Assembly: GCF_003634105.1 (NCBI RefSeq)
Contig: NZ_RBIQ01000007.1
Span: 434,001-498,000, forward strand
From: Maribacter vaceletii
Lineage (GTDB): Bacteria; Bacteroidota; Bacteroidia; Flavobacteriales; Flavobacteriaceae
DNA length: 64,000 bases
Reading direction: 5' to 3'
Under the pieces are notes generated by a model that was given only the letters and a program-made list of their open reading frames with translations, was not told the origin of the DNA and did not search any database. Shown one piece after another: positions 29,701 to 37,799 of the stretch. The position numbers were made by a program, and so were the translations under genes. Numbering within the stretch: the stretch's first letter is position 1; every line of letters begins with the position of its first letter.

Positions 29701-29835
29701 AGAGAGGAAAAAAGTAATTCTCGAGGTATTATGATTATTCCTATTGCTAACCAAGAACAAATTTACTTTCAAATAAAAAGAACAACTACCTCTGGAGACA
29801 GCCAGTGGTCTAATAGCTTACACCTAAAAAAATGA
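26782..29835 (+). CDS. GH2 family exo-beta-glycosidase lipoprotein with inserted golvesin/CBM-like domain
   Basis: A 1017 aa GH2 enzyme with a lipoprotein signal ending in TASC. The GH2 jelly roll begins at ISLSGIWKFNTF (about residue 45), is interrupted at about residues 70-215, and resumes at LLEYDDSDWHNLKVPGHFG. The interruption (GYYEHFIYYPAGS, VWLSLGIFKI, TATVDAVMLRPV) looks like a golvesin/xanthan-lyase-type carbohydrate-binding domain. Catalytic residues are intact: acid/base Glu583 in WSVGNELEDH and nucleophile Glu661 in FFSEFG. Fn3-like domains form the C-terminus. The stop overlaps the next GH2 start (ATGA). The specificity is probably a beta-galactoside. Confidence 0.9.
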   Translation: MQMAKYISWFWSKNRSYFSFVFILIITASCSSQTTNVTNDGEEQISLSGIWKFNTFLGDGSNYLDIQPEENDIVIDNSQTQHIIIKGKWVTKTVADRETSFWKEDYLSYDYRKNNDPASVKFKTNVPKTGYYEHFIYYPAGSHMATHVNVKHANGIYIKDFNQKTRPSVWLSLGIFKIQKNSSSYIEFNAFRKGTATVDAVMLRPVNEKEFTKELQNKKGAALLEYDDSDWHNLKVPGHFGMINKYSNYSGKGWYRKEISLPKSWKKNSKERIRVQFEGVYHVARVFLNGKYIGRHQGGFTPFEFDITDEISFSGKNILAVEADNNYLVGATWNWGGIIREVTLVKNKEVRVKSQYIHAEPNLKSGTASYKVKVRVENNSGKTKSLKLTSVLIKEKPIHSTSTQITIAPNSIKEFELEGLLQKEDVKLWHFDNPQLYNIETSVTENNNLLHRKIDRFGIRKFEATATQMLLNGEPVRLVGFNRVSDHRYWGSSEPQELINKDVDLMKNAGANFNRIMHGTQNKKLLDRCDEKGILIFEEANIRELKMPEIYEDDFAYPKQWIREMIERDANHPSIVGWSVGNELEDHFEYVKMAYEYAKKIDPNRLVLHVSNRGYRKGESPSNNPLQYGDMIFQNIYQKDPGAVMDTLHARWPNKAMFFSEFGVERFTTASLDNNVTKLGDWYNHMRNQRPYTTGASIWTYNDYKSGYSQTLPDENRAWGMVNAWRTKRRAFYTHQKENSPVTNFKIENVNLKKGSAVVSFKVRDLEDFPSFTMKDYTLQYSFKNNLGIELIKEKVNLPILTPGMGQWQGNIFWKSLKETPYSLSVALVSTNGYTRREKTIYFNVPSKPVIEEVKASENKIRVHFTKNIDAFEYYLKYSIDGQEKESYKTIANYIDLDSLPSNKVIELQLISSNSKGDSKASKSSTITTKGTPLAPIVWDYFIKDNNLIIGYSGAFEDISYTVKYGSSTNNLSREEKSNSRGIMIIPIANQEQIYFQIKRTTTSGDSQWSNSLHLKK

Positions 29836-31601
29836 AACAATTTACAAAACTAACTATCGCTTTAATTACATTAATTTTTGTTTGTTGTGCACCAACAAAC
29901 AAAGATTATAATGCTTCCATTATTGATGCTACACAATCCTTATCTGGAGACTGGTTTTTTCTTGCCTCAAATGAAATATCAGAAGCAAATGTTTTAAAAG
30001 AAACCTATTCTAATTGGGACACTTTACAAGTTCCTGGAAATTGGGATACTCAAAAAAAATATTCTGAATATGTAGGGAAAGGGTATTATCAAAAAACATT
30101 TACTATTCCTGAAAATTGGAAAGAGAAACAAATAAGGTTAAAGTTTAATGCTGTGTATGAGACCTCTAAAGTTTGGCTAAATGGCGAATTATTAGGAGAA
30201 CACATTGGCGGCTATACTCCGTTTGAGTTTAATATTACAAAAAAGGTAAAATTAAACGCCCCAAATTCAGTAATTGTCATGGCAAATAACACCTATAAAC
30301 GTGGTGCTTGGTGGGCATGGGGAGGTATTAGTAGAGACGTGTCATTAATTGCAGATAATGATGTAAGAATTGTGTACCAACACATTACTTCGGAACCTGA
30401 TTTTGAAAACCAAATAGTAAATTTCACTATTAAATATAAGATTAAAAACAACGGCAATACATCTGCAATTACAAATATTCTTTCAGAAATAGGAGATATT
30501 CATAAAGATTCTATAAAAATAAATGTTGACAAAGCAGCAACAGCGGTTTCTTATATAAAGTTTAAAAAACCACTTAAAGAAGTTAAACTTTGGGATTTTA
30601 ACAGCCCTAACCTTTATGAGTTAAAGAGTTCTATTTTAATTAATAACAATATAGTTACTACAGCAGCTGATAAATTTGGTATAAGAAAATTTGAGGTTAA
30701 AGGCGAACAGTTTTATTTAAACAATGTAGCCGTTCGGATGAATGGGTTAAACCGAGTACATGACCATCCAGATTATGGAAATACAGAGCCAGATAATTTG
30801 ATATTACAAGATATGTTAGATATTAAATCTTTAGGTTGTAATTTTTCAAGATTAATGCACGCCCCACTATCTAAAAACTTATTAAGAGTATGCGATAGTA
30901 TAGGTTTTTTATTAGTAGAAGAAATACCTGTTTGGGGAGATGATGACCCACAGTCCTATCCAAATAACCCATTAACAAAAAAATGGTTAAAAGAAATGAT
31001 AGAACGCGATTACAATCACCCATCCGTTGTAGCATGGAGCGTTGGTAATGAGTTGCGAGAAGATGATTCTATTACCGCTACCTGGCCTGAAAAAAAGATG
31101 ACTAAAAATCAGTATGAATATGTTAATTCGATGTTAGATTATGTGGACAAACTAGATACAAGTCGTTTAAAAACTTATGTAAGTATTACAGGGTACCGTA
31201 AAGGGCAAATTGGCACAGAACCATACGAAAAAGTAGACTTCCTATCTATGAACACTTATGGCAAAGCTGTTGAACTTGCTAAAAAAACGCATGAAAAATT
31301 CCCCGGAAAGCCAATTTTTATCTCTGAAATAGGAAAAGGGCAAATAGGCCCTGCTCCGAAAGGAAAATTAACAGATGAATTAGTGAGGTATCTTAAAGAA
31401 TTAAAAGAATTTCCATGGGTTACTGGTATTTCTCTTTGGAGTTATAATGACTATAGAAGTAACTATAAAGGAACCCCAGAGTCTGGTTTTAGAGAGTGGG
31501 GCATTGTTGACGAAAATCGCAATAAAAAAGAAGCTTATAAGCAGCTAAAAGAAATATATGATTATTGGGGGGTAAAAGAATTACCTGAGAATAAAAAATA
31601 A
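29832..31601 (+). CDS. GH2 family exo-beta-glycosidase lipoprotein (short form)
   Basis: A 589 aa GH2 enzyme with the signal ending FVCC. It has the jelly roll, immunoglobulin-like and barrel domains only, without the C-terminal Fn3 domains of its two upstream relatives. The acid/base is Glu407 (WSVGNELRED) and the nucleophile Glu499 (FISEIGKG). It shares the signatures RMNGLNRVHDHPDYGNTEP and GCNFSRLMHAP with the GH2 at 20485, so the two are clear paralogues. It is translationally coupled to the preceding GH2 and lies 7 bases before a GH117-like gene. This fits alternating removal of beta- and alpha-linked residues from an alternating galactan. Confidence 0.92.
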   Translation: MKQFTKLTIALITLIFVCCAPTNKDYNASIIDATQSLSGDWFFLASNEISEANVLKETYSNWDTLQVPGNWDTQKKYSEYVGKGYYQKTFTIPENWKEKQIRLKFNAVYETSKVWLNGELLGEHIGGYTPFEFNITKKVKLNAPNSVIVMANNTYKRGAWWAWGGISRDVSLIADNDVRIVYQHITSEPDFENQIVNFTIKYKIKNNGNTSAITNILSEIGDIHKDSIKINVDKAATAVSYIKFKKPLKEVKLWDFNSPNLYELKSSILINNNIVTTAADKFGIRKFEVKGEQFYLNNVAVRMNGLNRVHDHPDYGNTEPDNLILQDMLDIKSLGCNFSRLMHAPLSKNLLRVCDSIGFLLVEEIPVWGDDDPQSYPNNPLTKKWLKEMIERDYNHPSVVAWSVGNELREDDSITATWPEKKMTKNQYEYVNSMLDYVDKLDTSRLKTYVSITGYRKGQIGTEPYEKVDFLSMNTYGKAVELAKKTHEKFPGKPIFISEIGKGQIGPAPKGKLTDELVRYLKELKEFPWVTGISLWSYNDYRSNYKGTPESGFREWGIVDENRNKKEAYKQLKEIYDYWGVKELPENKK

Positions 31602-31608
31602 TTTAAAA

Positions 31609-32913
31609 ATGAAAGAAATAAAAAATCTATTAATAATAGGAATTATATCCGCCATTGTAACTTTTACTTTTTCCTGCTCTAATAGCGAAAAAAAATCAAA
31701 AGAAATTCCTAAAAAGCAAGTTGAAGGGGTTTTTCCTTTTAAAATGCCTACTGAAAAACCAAACATTCCTTTAAGTGCTTCTTCGGAACGAATGTTTGAT
31801 TATCCAACCCCTAGGGTTCAGGACAATGAACTTTTTTCACAATTTAAGTATACAAGATTAAAAGGATTTGATTATAATGATGGTGATGGTACAATTTCTC
31901 GTAGAGACCCTTCCAGACCAATTCTTGTAGATGGTACATATTATGTATGGTACACAAAACGACATACAAAAGTCCCTCCAATAGGATGGAGTCGTGCTGC
32001 TGAAGCCACCGATGACATTCCTTCTACAGATTGGGATTTAGCAGAAATATGGTTCGCAACAAGTGAAGATGGCATTACATGGGAAGAACAAGGTGTTGCT
32101 ATTTCAAGACCTGAAAAACCTAAATCTGGCTGGCGTTCTGTAGCCACTCCCGATATTTTAGTATGGAAAGAGAAATACTATTTATACTACCAAGCTTTTG
32201 ATGAGCCAAGCGGGTTACGAGGTGATTTATGTCCTGTTTCTATTTCCTATGCAGATTCTCCAAATGGTCCATGGACTCATGGCGGAGATAAAGTTATACC
32301 ATTTGGAAAAGAAAATGAATGGGACCATAAGGCAACTCACGACCCTCAACCCTTAGTTCGTAATGGTAAAATTCATGTGTATTATAAAGCAGCGTATAAT
32401 AAATGGCCAGATAACAGATCTAATTATGCTGTTGGTCATGGATTAGCAATTGCCGATGATCCTTTAGGACCCTATACAAAACATCCATTAAACCCAGTTA
32501 TGCAATCTGGTCATGAAACCACCTATTGGCCATATAAAGAAGGTGTAGCAACTCTAGCAATTAAAGATGGAAATGAACGTGAAACTATACAATATGCTAA
32601 AGACGGTGTAAATTTTAAAATAGCATCATGTGTTTCATTAGTCCCATCTGCAGGAGCTCCTTTTGCGGCAGATGCTTTTACAGATACTAAAAATGGAAGA
32701 GGTTTTACTTGGGGATTATCGCACTTTATTAATGCAGGAAAAGCTAAAAAAAGCTATTCTATCATTGCTCGTTTTGATTGCGACCTCAGCTTAGATTATG
32801 ACGAACCAGCATATAAAAGCACTGGTGTTTGGCACAAGCCCGACGTATATTTTGCACAAGGAACAGGAAGCATTAACAAACATCCCGAAGGAAGAGGTGT
32901 CAAACAAAAATAA
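31609..32913 (+). CDS. GH117-like alpha-1,3-(3,6-anhydro)galactosidase lipoprotein (copy 1)
   Basis: A 434 aa lipoprotein (signal ends FSC) with a five-bladed propeller closely resembling GH117. Characterised GH117 enzymes release 3,6-anhydro-L-galactose from neoagaro-oligosaccharides. The segment SRRDPSRPILVDGTYYVWYTKR and later STDWDLAEIWFATSEDGITWEEQG are typical. The expected acidic residues are present: Asp100 (RRDPS), Asp245 (THDPQ) and His302-Glu303 (SGHET). A near copy follows 34 bases downstream. Because GH117 has inactive or differently specific clades, and some lie in carrageenan loci, the exact anhydro-sugar is not certain. The N-terminal helix that drives domain-swapped dimers in this family seems to be present. 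Confidence 0.87.
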   Translation: MKEIKNLLIIGIISAIVTFTFSCSNSEKKSKEIPKKQVEGVFPFKMPTEKPNIPLSASSERMFDYPTPRVQDNELFSQFKYTRLKGFDYNDGDGTISRRDPSRPILVDGTYYVWYTKRHTKVPPIGWSRAAEATDDIPSTDWDLAEIWFATSEDGITWEEQGVAISRPEKPKSGWRSVATPDILVWKEKYYLYYQAFDEPSGLRGDLCPVSISYADSPNGPWTHGGDKVIPFGKENEWDHKATHDPQPLVRNGKIHVYYKAAYNKWPDNRSNYAVGHGLAIADDPLGPYTKHPLNPVMQSGHETTYWPYKEGVATLAIKDGNERETIQYAKDGVNFKIASCVSLVPSAGAPFAADAFTDTKNGRGFTWGLSHFINAGKAKKSYSIIARFDCDLSLDYDEPAYKSTGVWHKPDVYFAQGTGSINKHPEGRGVKQK

Positions 32914-32947
32914 ATAGCACTTTAATTTAATTACAAAAATATAAATC

Positions 32948-34216
32948 ATGAAAAGATTTTATTTAGCATTTTTAGTAATGGGATTACTTTCTTGTAAAAA
33001 TTCGAAAAAGGATACGGAAGTATTAGAAAACCAAAAGCCTTTTCCATATACGGTTACAGATAGTTCTAAAAATCGAAAATTAAGTGCTGCTATGGATAGA
33101 AGTTTTAATCATTATAGTAATATTCATCCAAAAAATAATGAGTTATATACTAACTTTAAATATACGGAATTAAAAGGCTTTGATTATAATAGTCATGATG
33201 GTACTGTATCTCGCCGAGATCCTTCCAAAGTTATTTTTGAAAATGGAAAATACTACGTTTGGTATACAAAAAGAGATACTCCTGTAATACCAGTGGGCGC
33301 CAAAAACGCTGAAAAAAGTAATGATACTATTCCTTCTACAGACTGGGATTTATCAGAAATTTGGTTCGCCACAAGTAAAGATGGTTTTACATGGGAAGAG
33401 CAAGGGGTTGCTGTTCCAAGGCCTCCAAAACCCGAAGTAGGTTGGCGTGCTGTAACAACAACCGATATTTTAAAGTGGAAAGGCAAATACTATTTGTATT
33501 ATCAAGGTTTCATGGAAGCTAGTGGTAAAAGAGGTGATTATTGCCCAGTAACAGCCTCTTATGCAGATTCTCCAGATGGTCCATGGACACCTGCTGGAAA
33601 AGTTGTTATTGAAAACGGTCCAGAAGGCTCTTGGGATCAATATGCCATTCATGACCCCTACCCTCTTGTACATAATGGTCAAATTTATATATATTATAAA
33701 TCTGCTTTTAATAGACCAAACCCAGTATGGGTTGGAGGAGGTTTGGTTACTGGAGACAATCCCCTTGGACCATTTAAAAAACATCTATTAAATCCACTTA
33801 CAAGTTCTGGGCATGAAGTAACACTCTTTCCTTTTAAGGAAGGATTAGGAGCTATTGTTGCTAAAGATGGGACCGAGCATTTTACTATCCAATATGCTAA
33901 AGATTGGGTAAACTTTGAAATTGCATCTATATGCGAGTTAGTACCAGTAGCAACTGGACCATTTGTTCCGGATGCTTTTACAGACACAAAATATGGTAGA
34001 GGTATTACATGGGGAATGTCTCATTTTGTTAATGCAGGAAAACCAGGTATTAATCCACACTCCATTTTAGTACGTTTTGATTGCGATTTAAGTCTTGATG
34101 TGGATGACCCTGAAATGAAAACTACAGGAATACGCCATGATATTAATGTATACTACCAACAAGGATTAAGCAAAAAGCAGTTAAAAAGAATTAAAAAAAA
34201 TATTCATTCTAAATAA
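32948..34216 (+). CDS. GH117-like alpha-1,3-(3,6-anhydro)galactosidase lipoprotein (copy 2)
   Basis: A 422 aa paralogue of the preceding gene, with signal ending LLSC. It has the same motifs: SRRDPSKVIFENGKYYVWYTKR, DWDLSEIWFATSKDGFTWEEQG, and putative catalytic Asp91, Asp236 (IHDPYP) and His289-Glu290 (SGHEV). The two copies agree over most of their length but differ in the N-terminal linker and in loops around the active site (copy 1 PFAADAF, copy 2 PFVPDAF). They may therefore act on differently sulfated or methylated oligosaccharides. It is followed 7 bases later by another propeller protein. Confidence 0.87.
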   Translation: MKRFYLAFLVMGLLSCKNSKKDTEVLENQKPFPYTVTDSSKNRKLSAAMDRSFNHYSNIHPKNNELYTNFKYTELKGFDYNSHDGTVSRRDPSKVIFENGKYYVWYTKRDTPVIPVGAKNAEKSNDTIPSTDWDLSEIWFATSKDGFTWEEQGVAVPRPPKPEVGWRAVTTTDILKWKGKYYLYYQGFMEASGKRGDYCPVTASYADSPDGPWTPAGKVVIENGPEGSWDQYAIHDPYPLVHNGQIYIYYKSAFNRPNPVWVGGGLVTGDNPLGPFKKHLLNPLTSSGHEVTLFPFKEGLGAIVAKDGTEHFTIQYAKDWVNFEIASICELVPVATGPFVPDAFTDTKYGRGITWGMSHFVNAGKPGINPHSILVRFDCDLSLDVDDPEMKTTGIRHDINVYYQQGLSKKQLKRIKKNIHSK

Positions 34217-34223
34217 TAATAAC

Positions 34224-35348
34224 ATGAATTTATCAAAACTAACTACACTATTCTTTTTAGCAATATGTATTCTCTCCTGCAAAGAAGAAAAAGCAAAAAA
34301 AGAAATAACACACGAGATTCCAGATTATAAAATTGAATTGGGAAAAGTATCTAAAAACTCTATTTTTAAAAATGATAGCCTTAGTATTTGGGGAGGTTCT
34401 TTAGTAAAAGGAGAAGACAACCTTTATCATATGTTTTATTCACAATGGCCAAAAAAAATTGGATGGGAATGGGTTAATTATTCTGTAATTTCTCACGCAA
34501 CATCTACATCTCCTTTTGGACCTTTTACTACTAAAGATGATGCTCTACCAGACCGTGGCGCCGAACATTGGGATGGTTCCACAACACACAATCCAACGGT
34601 ACATAAATTCAATGGTAAATATTACCTCTATTATATGGGAAATACTGGAGATAAAAAAATTGTAAGTGTTCCTGGTAAAGCAAGAATTAATTGGGTGCAC
34701 AGAAACAACCAACGAATTGGCGTTGCAGTTGCAGATAGTCCAAATGGTCCATGGAAACGATTTGACAAGCCTGTTTTAGATATAACAGAAAACGACTCTT
34801 TAGCTCATGATGCATTAATGACATCAAACCCATCAGTATGCCAAATGGCCGATGGAAAAATATTAATGGTATATAAGGCTGTAGGCAAAAAACGTAAATT
34901 ACCAAATGGTGGTCCAGTAGTACATATGGTTGCTATTGCAGATACTCCTACCGGACCTTTCAAAAAATATCCAGACCCTGTATTTACATTTAAAGGCGAG
35001 ACTTTTCCTGCGGAAGACCCATACATTTGGTACCAAGATGGTAAATACAGAGCTATTGTAAAACGTATTAAGCATGAAGGGAAAAAACGTATATTTTCTT
35101 TGGTTCATTATGACTCAGAGAATGGTATAAACTGGAATAAAGCCAAACATTTTGAAATATCAGATAGAACAGTAACATGGGAAGACGGTTCTTCTTATAA
35201 ATTTGACCACTTGGAGCGCCCACAAGTGTTTATGGAAAATAATGAACCTATTGCGTTGCTTTGTGCTGCGGATAGTATCGATAGTAATAATGTTCGCCAT
35301 TCCTTTAACATCCAAATTCCTATTACTATTAAAAAGTCTAATGACTAA
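34224..35348 (+). CDS. Five-bladed beta-propeller lipoprotein, GH43/GH117-superfamily-like, family unassigned
   Basis: A 374 aa lipoprotein with signal ending ILSC. Repeated blade motifs (DNLYHMFYSQW, NGKYYLYYMGN, SPNGPWKRFDKP, DGKYRAIVKRI) indicate a five-bladed propeller like clan GH-F and GH117 enzymes. Candidate acidic residues occur in THNPT, PAEDPYIW and DHLERPQVF. It shares the signature (R/L)ERPxV followed by a hydrophobic strand with the gene at 48178 and with the C-terminal part of the gene at 45727, so the three form a group. I cannot name its family. It is the last gene before a strong terminator. Confidence 0.72.
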   Translation: MNLSKLTTLFFLAICILSCKEEKAKKEITHEIPDYKIELGKVSKNSIFKNDSLSIWGGSLVKGEDNLYHMFYSQWPKKIGWEWVNYSVISHATSTSPFGPFTTKDDALPDRGAEHWDGSTTHNPTVHKFNGKYYLYYMGNTGDKKIVSVPGKARINWVHRNNQRIGVAVADSPNGPWKRFDKPVLDITENDSLAHDALMTSNPSVCQMADGKILMVYKAVGKKRKLPNGGPVVHMVAIADTPTGPFKKYPDPVFTFKGETFPAEDPYIWYQDGKYRAIVKRIKHEGKKRIFSLVHYDSENGINWNKAKHFEISDRTVTWEDGSSYKFDHLERPQVFMENNEPIALLCAADSIDSNNVRHSFNIQIPITIKKSND

Positions 35349-35357
35349 TATTTAAAT

Positions 35358-35401
35358 ACAACATAACCGGGGTTTAAGTTTCGGTTATGTTGTTCTTTTT
35401 T
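35358..35401 (+). terminator. Intrinsic terminator of the main operon
   Basis: A 12 bp perfect stem (35358-35369 with 35382-35393; ACAACATAACCG arms), a 12-base loop, and a following TCTTTTTT run. It lies 9 bases after the stop of the propeller gene and marks the end of the transcript that begins at susC. Confidence 0.92.
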
Positions 35402-35693
35402 AAAGTAAACTACCTCGGGGCAAGCTCACGAGGCATTTATTAGGAAGCTAATTTTGATTTCGAGGCAAGCCTCGGAGCATTTAAATCTCTATTATAGAGT
35501 AAATTCTTCAAGAATAAACACCCATTTTTAGATGGGTAAAATAAAGTAAGCCTCTGTTAATTTTCGCCCATAGCTCAAGCTCAGAACTAGGTAACTTTAA
35601 GCCTTGGAACAAGGCTTAAAAATTGTCGTTTCAGCACCTTTTTAAGGTTCTATTTACCTATAAAAAGTTAACTACAAACAAAATATTAAAAGA
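35402..35693. repeat. Cluster of short palindromic (REP-like) repeats before the GH127 genes
   Basis: A gene-free stretch of about 290 bp with at least five potential hairpins. Two are degenerate copies of one unit: CCTCG/CGAGG at 35413-35433, and CGAGGC-AA-GCCTCG at 35461-35474, each followed by GCATTTA. The others are CTCTA/TAGAG at 35487-35499, CCCAT/ATGGG at 35521-35536, and a perfect 10 bp stem with a 5-base loop at 35596-35620 (TTTAAGCCTT arms). Local G+C is higher than around it. No ORF or transposase is present. The promoter for the GH127 operon must lie here or just downstream, but no clear -7 box was seen. Confidence 0.7.
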
Positions 35694-37742
35694 ATGAAAA
35701 AGGTACTTTTAGTAGCAATCGCTATAGCGATGCTACAGGCTTCTTATGGTCAAGAAAAAGCGGTGTTAAATAACTCCAAAACACCATATATGCGTTTAAA
35801 AACTATTGACATAAATGACTGTCAATGGATAGATGGTTTTTGGGCAGATAAATTAAAATTAGCACATAAAACTATGATCCCTAATCTTGGGAGATTAATG
35901 GCTGATCCAGAAATAATACATGCCTATGACAACTTTAAAGTTGCTGCGGGTTTAAAAGAAGGAGAATTCAGAGGATGGTCCTTTCATGACGGTGATTTTT
36001 ATAAATATGTTGAAGCGCTAGCATATGATTACGCAGTTACTAAAGATGAAACCATTAATACAAAAATGGATGAAATCATCGCTGTTATAGCTAAAGCACA
36101 AAGGCCAGATGGTTATTTACATACTAAAAAACAAATAGGACATGGTATTGCCGGCTTTTTACACGAATCTGCTCGTCCATTTAAAAATGGAAAAACAAAA
36201 GCCTTTACACATGGGCCAGAGCATGAATTTTACAATTTTGGCCACTTAATGACCGCAGCGTGTGTGCATTATAGAATTACTGGAAAAAAGAATTTTTTAA
36301 ATATAGCCATAAAAGCTAGTGACCTTATTTATGAAAAATTTATAAACCCTTCCCCAGAATTAGCAAGAATAGACTGGAATCCCCCACATTATATGGGATT
36401 TGTTGAAATGTACCGTACTACCGGAGATAAAAAATATTTAGATGTAGCAGAATCTTTTATTAATATGTTGGGTTCTGGTAAAGCTAAAAAAGGGGACCAT
36501 AGAGCTATGGCTCACAGCCAAAGAGCGACACCAATTAGAGAGGAAAATGAAGCAGTTGGCCACGCAGGGCATGGTAATTATTTATATGCTGGTGTTGCAG
36601 ATTTATATGCAGAAACTGGTGATAAAGAATTATTAGCCGCTCTAGAGCGAATATGGAAGAATGTTACTACCCAAAAAATGTATATAACTGGTGCTACAGG
36701 ACCTCATCATTTTATGGCAACAAGAAAAGGAATGGAAACAGAAGCTTATGGCAAAAACTATGAGTTACCTAACCTTAAAGCATACAATGAAACCTGTGCT
36801 AACATTGGTAATGCTATGTGGAATTGGCGTATGTTTCTTTTTAATGGAGAAGGACGCTTTGCAGACATTATGGAATTAGTATTTTATAATAGTGCTATTT
36901 CTGGAATATCATTAGAGGGTAATCAATTTTTTTACACTAACCCATTACGTTTTATAGACGGGCATGCTTTAAACACAAAAGACGAAGGCGAACGTAACGA
37001 TTTTATGTCTGTATTTTGTTGTCCTCCAAACATTATACGTACTATAGCTAAAATGCATACCTACGCATACTCTAAATCTGACAAGGGTGTTTGGGTCAAT
37101 CTATATGGTAGCAATCAATTGGATACGAAATTAGAAGATGGAACTACAATAAATCTTACGCAAAAAACAAATTACCCTTGGGATGGTCATATAGAAATAA
37201 CTACGAATAATAAGCGCAAAAAAGAATTTTCTATAATGTTACGTATACCTGGTTGGGCAAATGAAGGAACCATAAAAATAAATGGAGAGCCTTTTAATAC
37301 GGATATTAAATCAGGAACCTATGTTGAGGTAAATCGTAAATGGAAAAAAGGAGATGTACTAACTTTAGATTTACCAATGCCAACTCAATTACTTACCGCA
37401 GATCCTAAGGTTGAAGAAACTCGTAATCAGGTGGCTGTTAAACGTGGCCCATTAGTTTATTGTTTAGAATCTGCTGATTTACCAAAAGATGTTTCAATGA
37501 CAGATGTTGTAATTCCACAAGATATTACGTTATCCCCGCGTTTTGATTCCAATTTATTGTCAGGGGTAACAGTATTAGAAGGCCAAGGAGAAATGCTTTC
37601 TAAAGAAAATTGGTCAAATAATCTTTACAAACCATTAACTCGCCAAAAACTAAAGAAGGTTGACATTACCTTAATTCCATACTTTACATGGAGTAATCGT
37701 GAAAAATCGGATATGACGGTTTGGATTCCACTTAAATATTAA
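35694..37742 (+). CDS. GH127 family glycoside hydrolase, exported
   Basis: A 682 aa enzyme with a cleavable signal (MKKVLLVAIAIAMLQASYGQ). The (alpha/alpha)6 core of GH127 (formerly DUF1680) is evident. The zinc-thiolate site of characterised GH127 beta-L-arabinofuranosidases, Glu-x-Cys plus Cys-Cys, is intact as Glu366, Cys368, Cys442 and Cys443 (NETCANIG, FCCPPN). Family members act on beta-L-arabinofuranosides. In marine Bacteroidota, relatives cleave alpha-1,3-linked 3,6-anhydro-D-galactose from carrageenan oligosaccharides. The setting among GH117, GH2 and sulfatase genes favours the second role, by inference. A very similar gene without a signal peptide follows 57 bases later. Confidence 0.92.
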   Translation: MKKVLLVAIAIAMLQASYGQEKAVLNNSKTPYMRLKTIDINDCQWIDGFWADKLKLAHKTMIPNLGRLMADPEIIHAYDNFKVAAGLKEGEFRGWSFHDGDFYKYVEALAYDYAVTKDETINTKMDEIIAVIAKAQRPDGYLHTKKQIGHGIAGFLHESARPFKNGKTKAFTHGPEHEFYNFGHLMTAACVHYRITGKKNFLNIAIKASDLIYEKFINPSPELARIDWNPPHYMGFVEMYRTTGDKKYLDVAESFINMLGSGKAKKGDHRAMAHSQRATPIREENEAVGHAGHGNYLYAGVADLYAETGDKELLAALERIWKNVTTQKMYITGATGPHHFMATRKGMETEAYGKNYELPNLKAYNETCANIGNAMWNWRMFLFNGEGRFADIMELVFYNSAISGISLEGNQFFYTNPLRFIDGHALNTKDEGERNDFMSVFCCPPNIIRTIAKMHTYAYSKSDKGVWVNLYGSNQLDTKLEDGTTINLTQKTNYPWDGHIEITTNNKRKKEFSIMLRIPGWANEGTIKINGEPFNTDIKSGTYVEVNRKWKKGDVLTLDLPMPTQLLTADPKVEETRNQVAVKRGPLVYCLESADLPKDVSMTDVVIPQDITLSPRFDSNLLSGVTVLEGQGEMLSKENWSNNLYKPLTRQKLKKVDITLIPYFTWSNREKSDMTVWIPLKY

Positions 37743-37799
37743 ACAGAAACAATCGTTACAAACAAACTATTAAATAATACATCTTTTAGCACAGAATTA

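Noticed and set aside
33470-33784. Minus-strand open frame of 104 codons inside the second GH117-like gene
   Set aside because: It is antisense to a conserved enzyme and its composition follows from the coding strand.
35402-35693. CRISPR array or integrated mobile element in the palindrome cluster
   Set aside because: The repeats are degenerate, few and irregularly spaced, with no spacers of constant length, no cas genes and no transposase or integrase.
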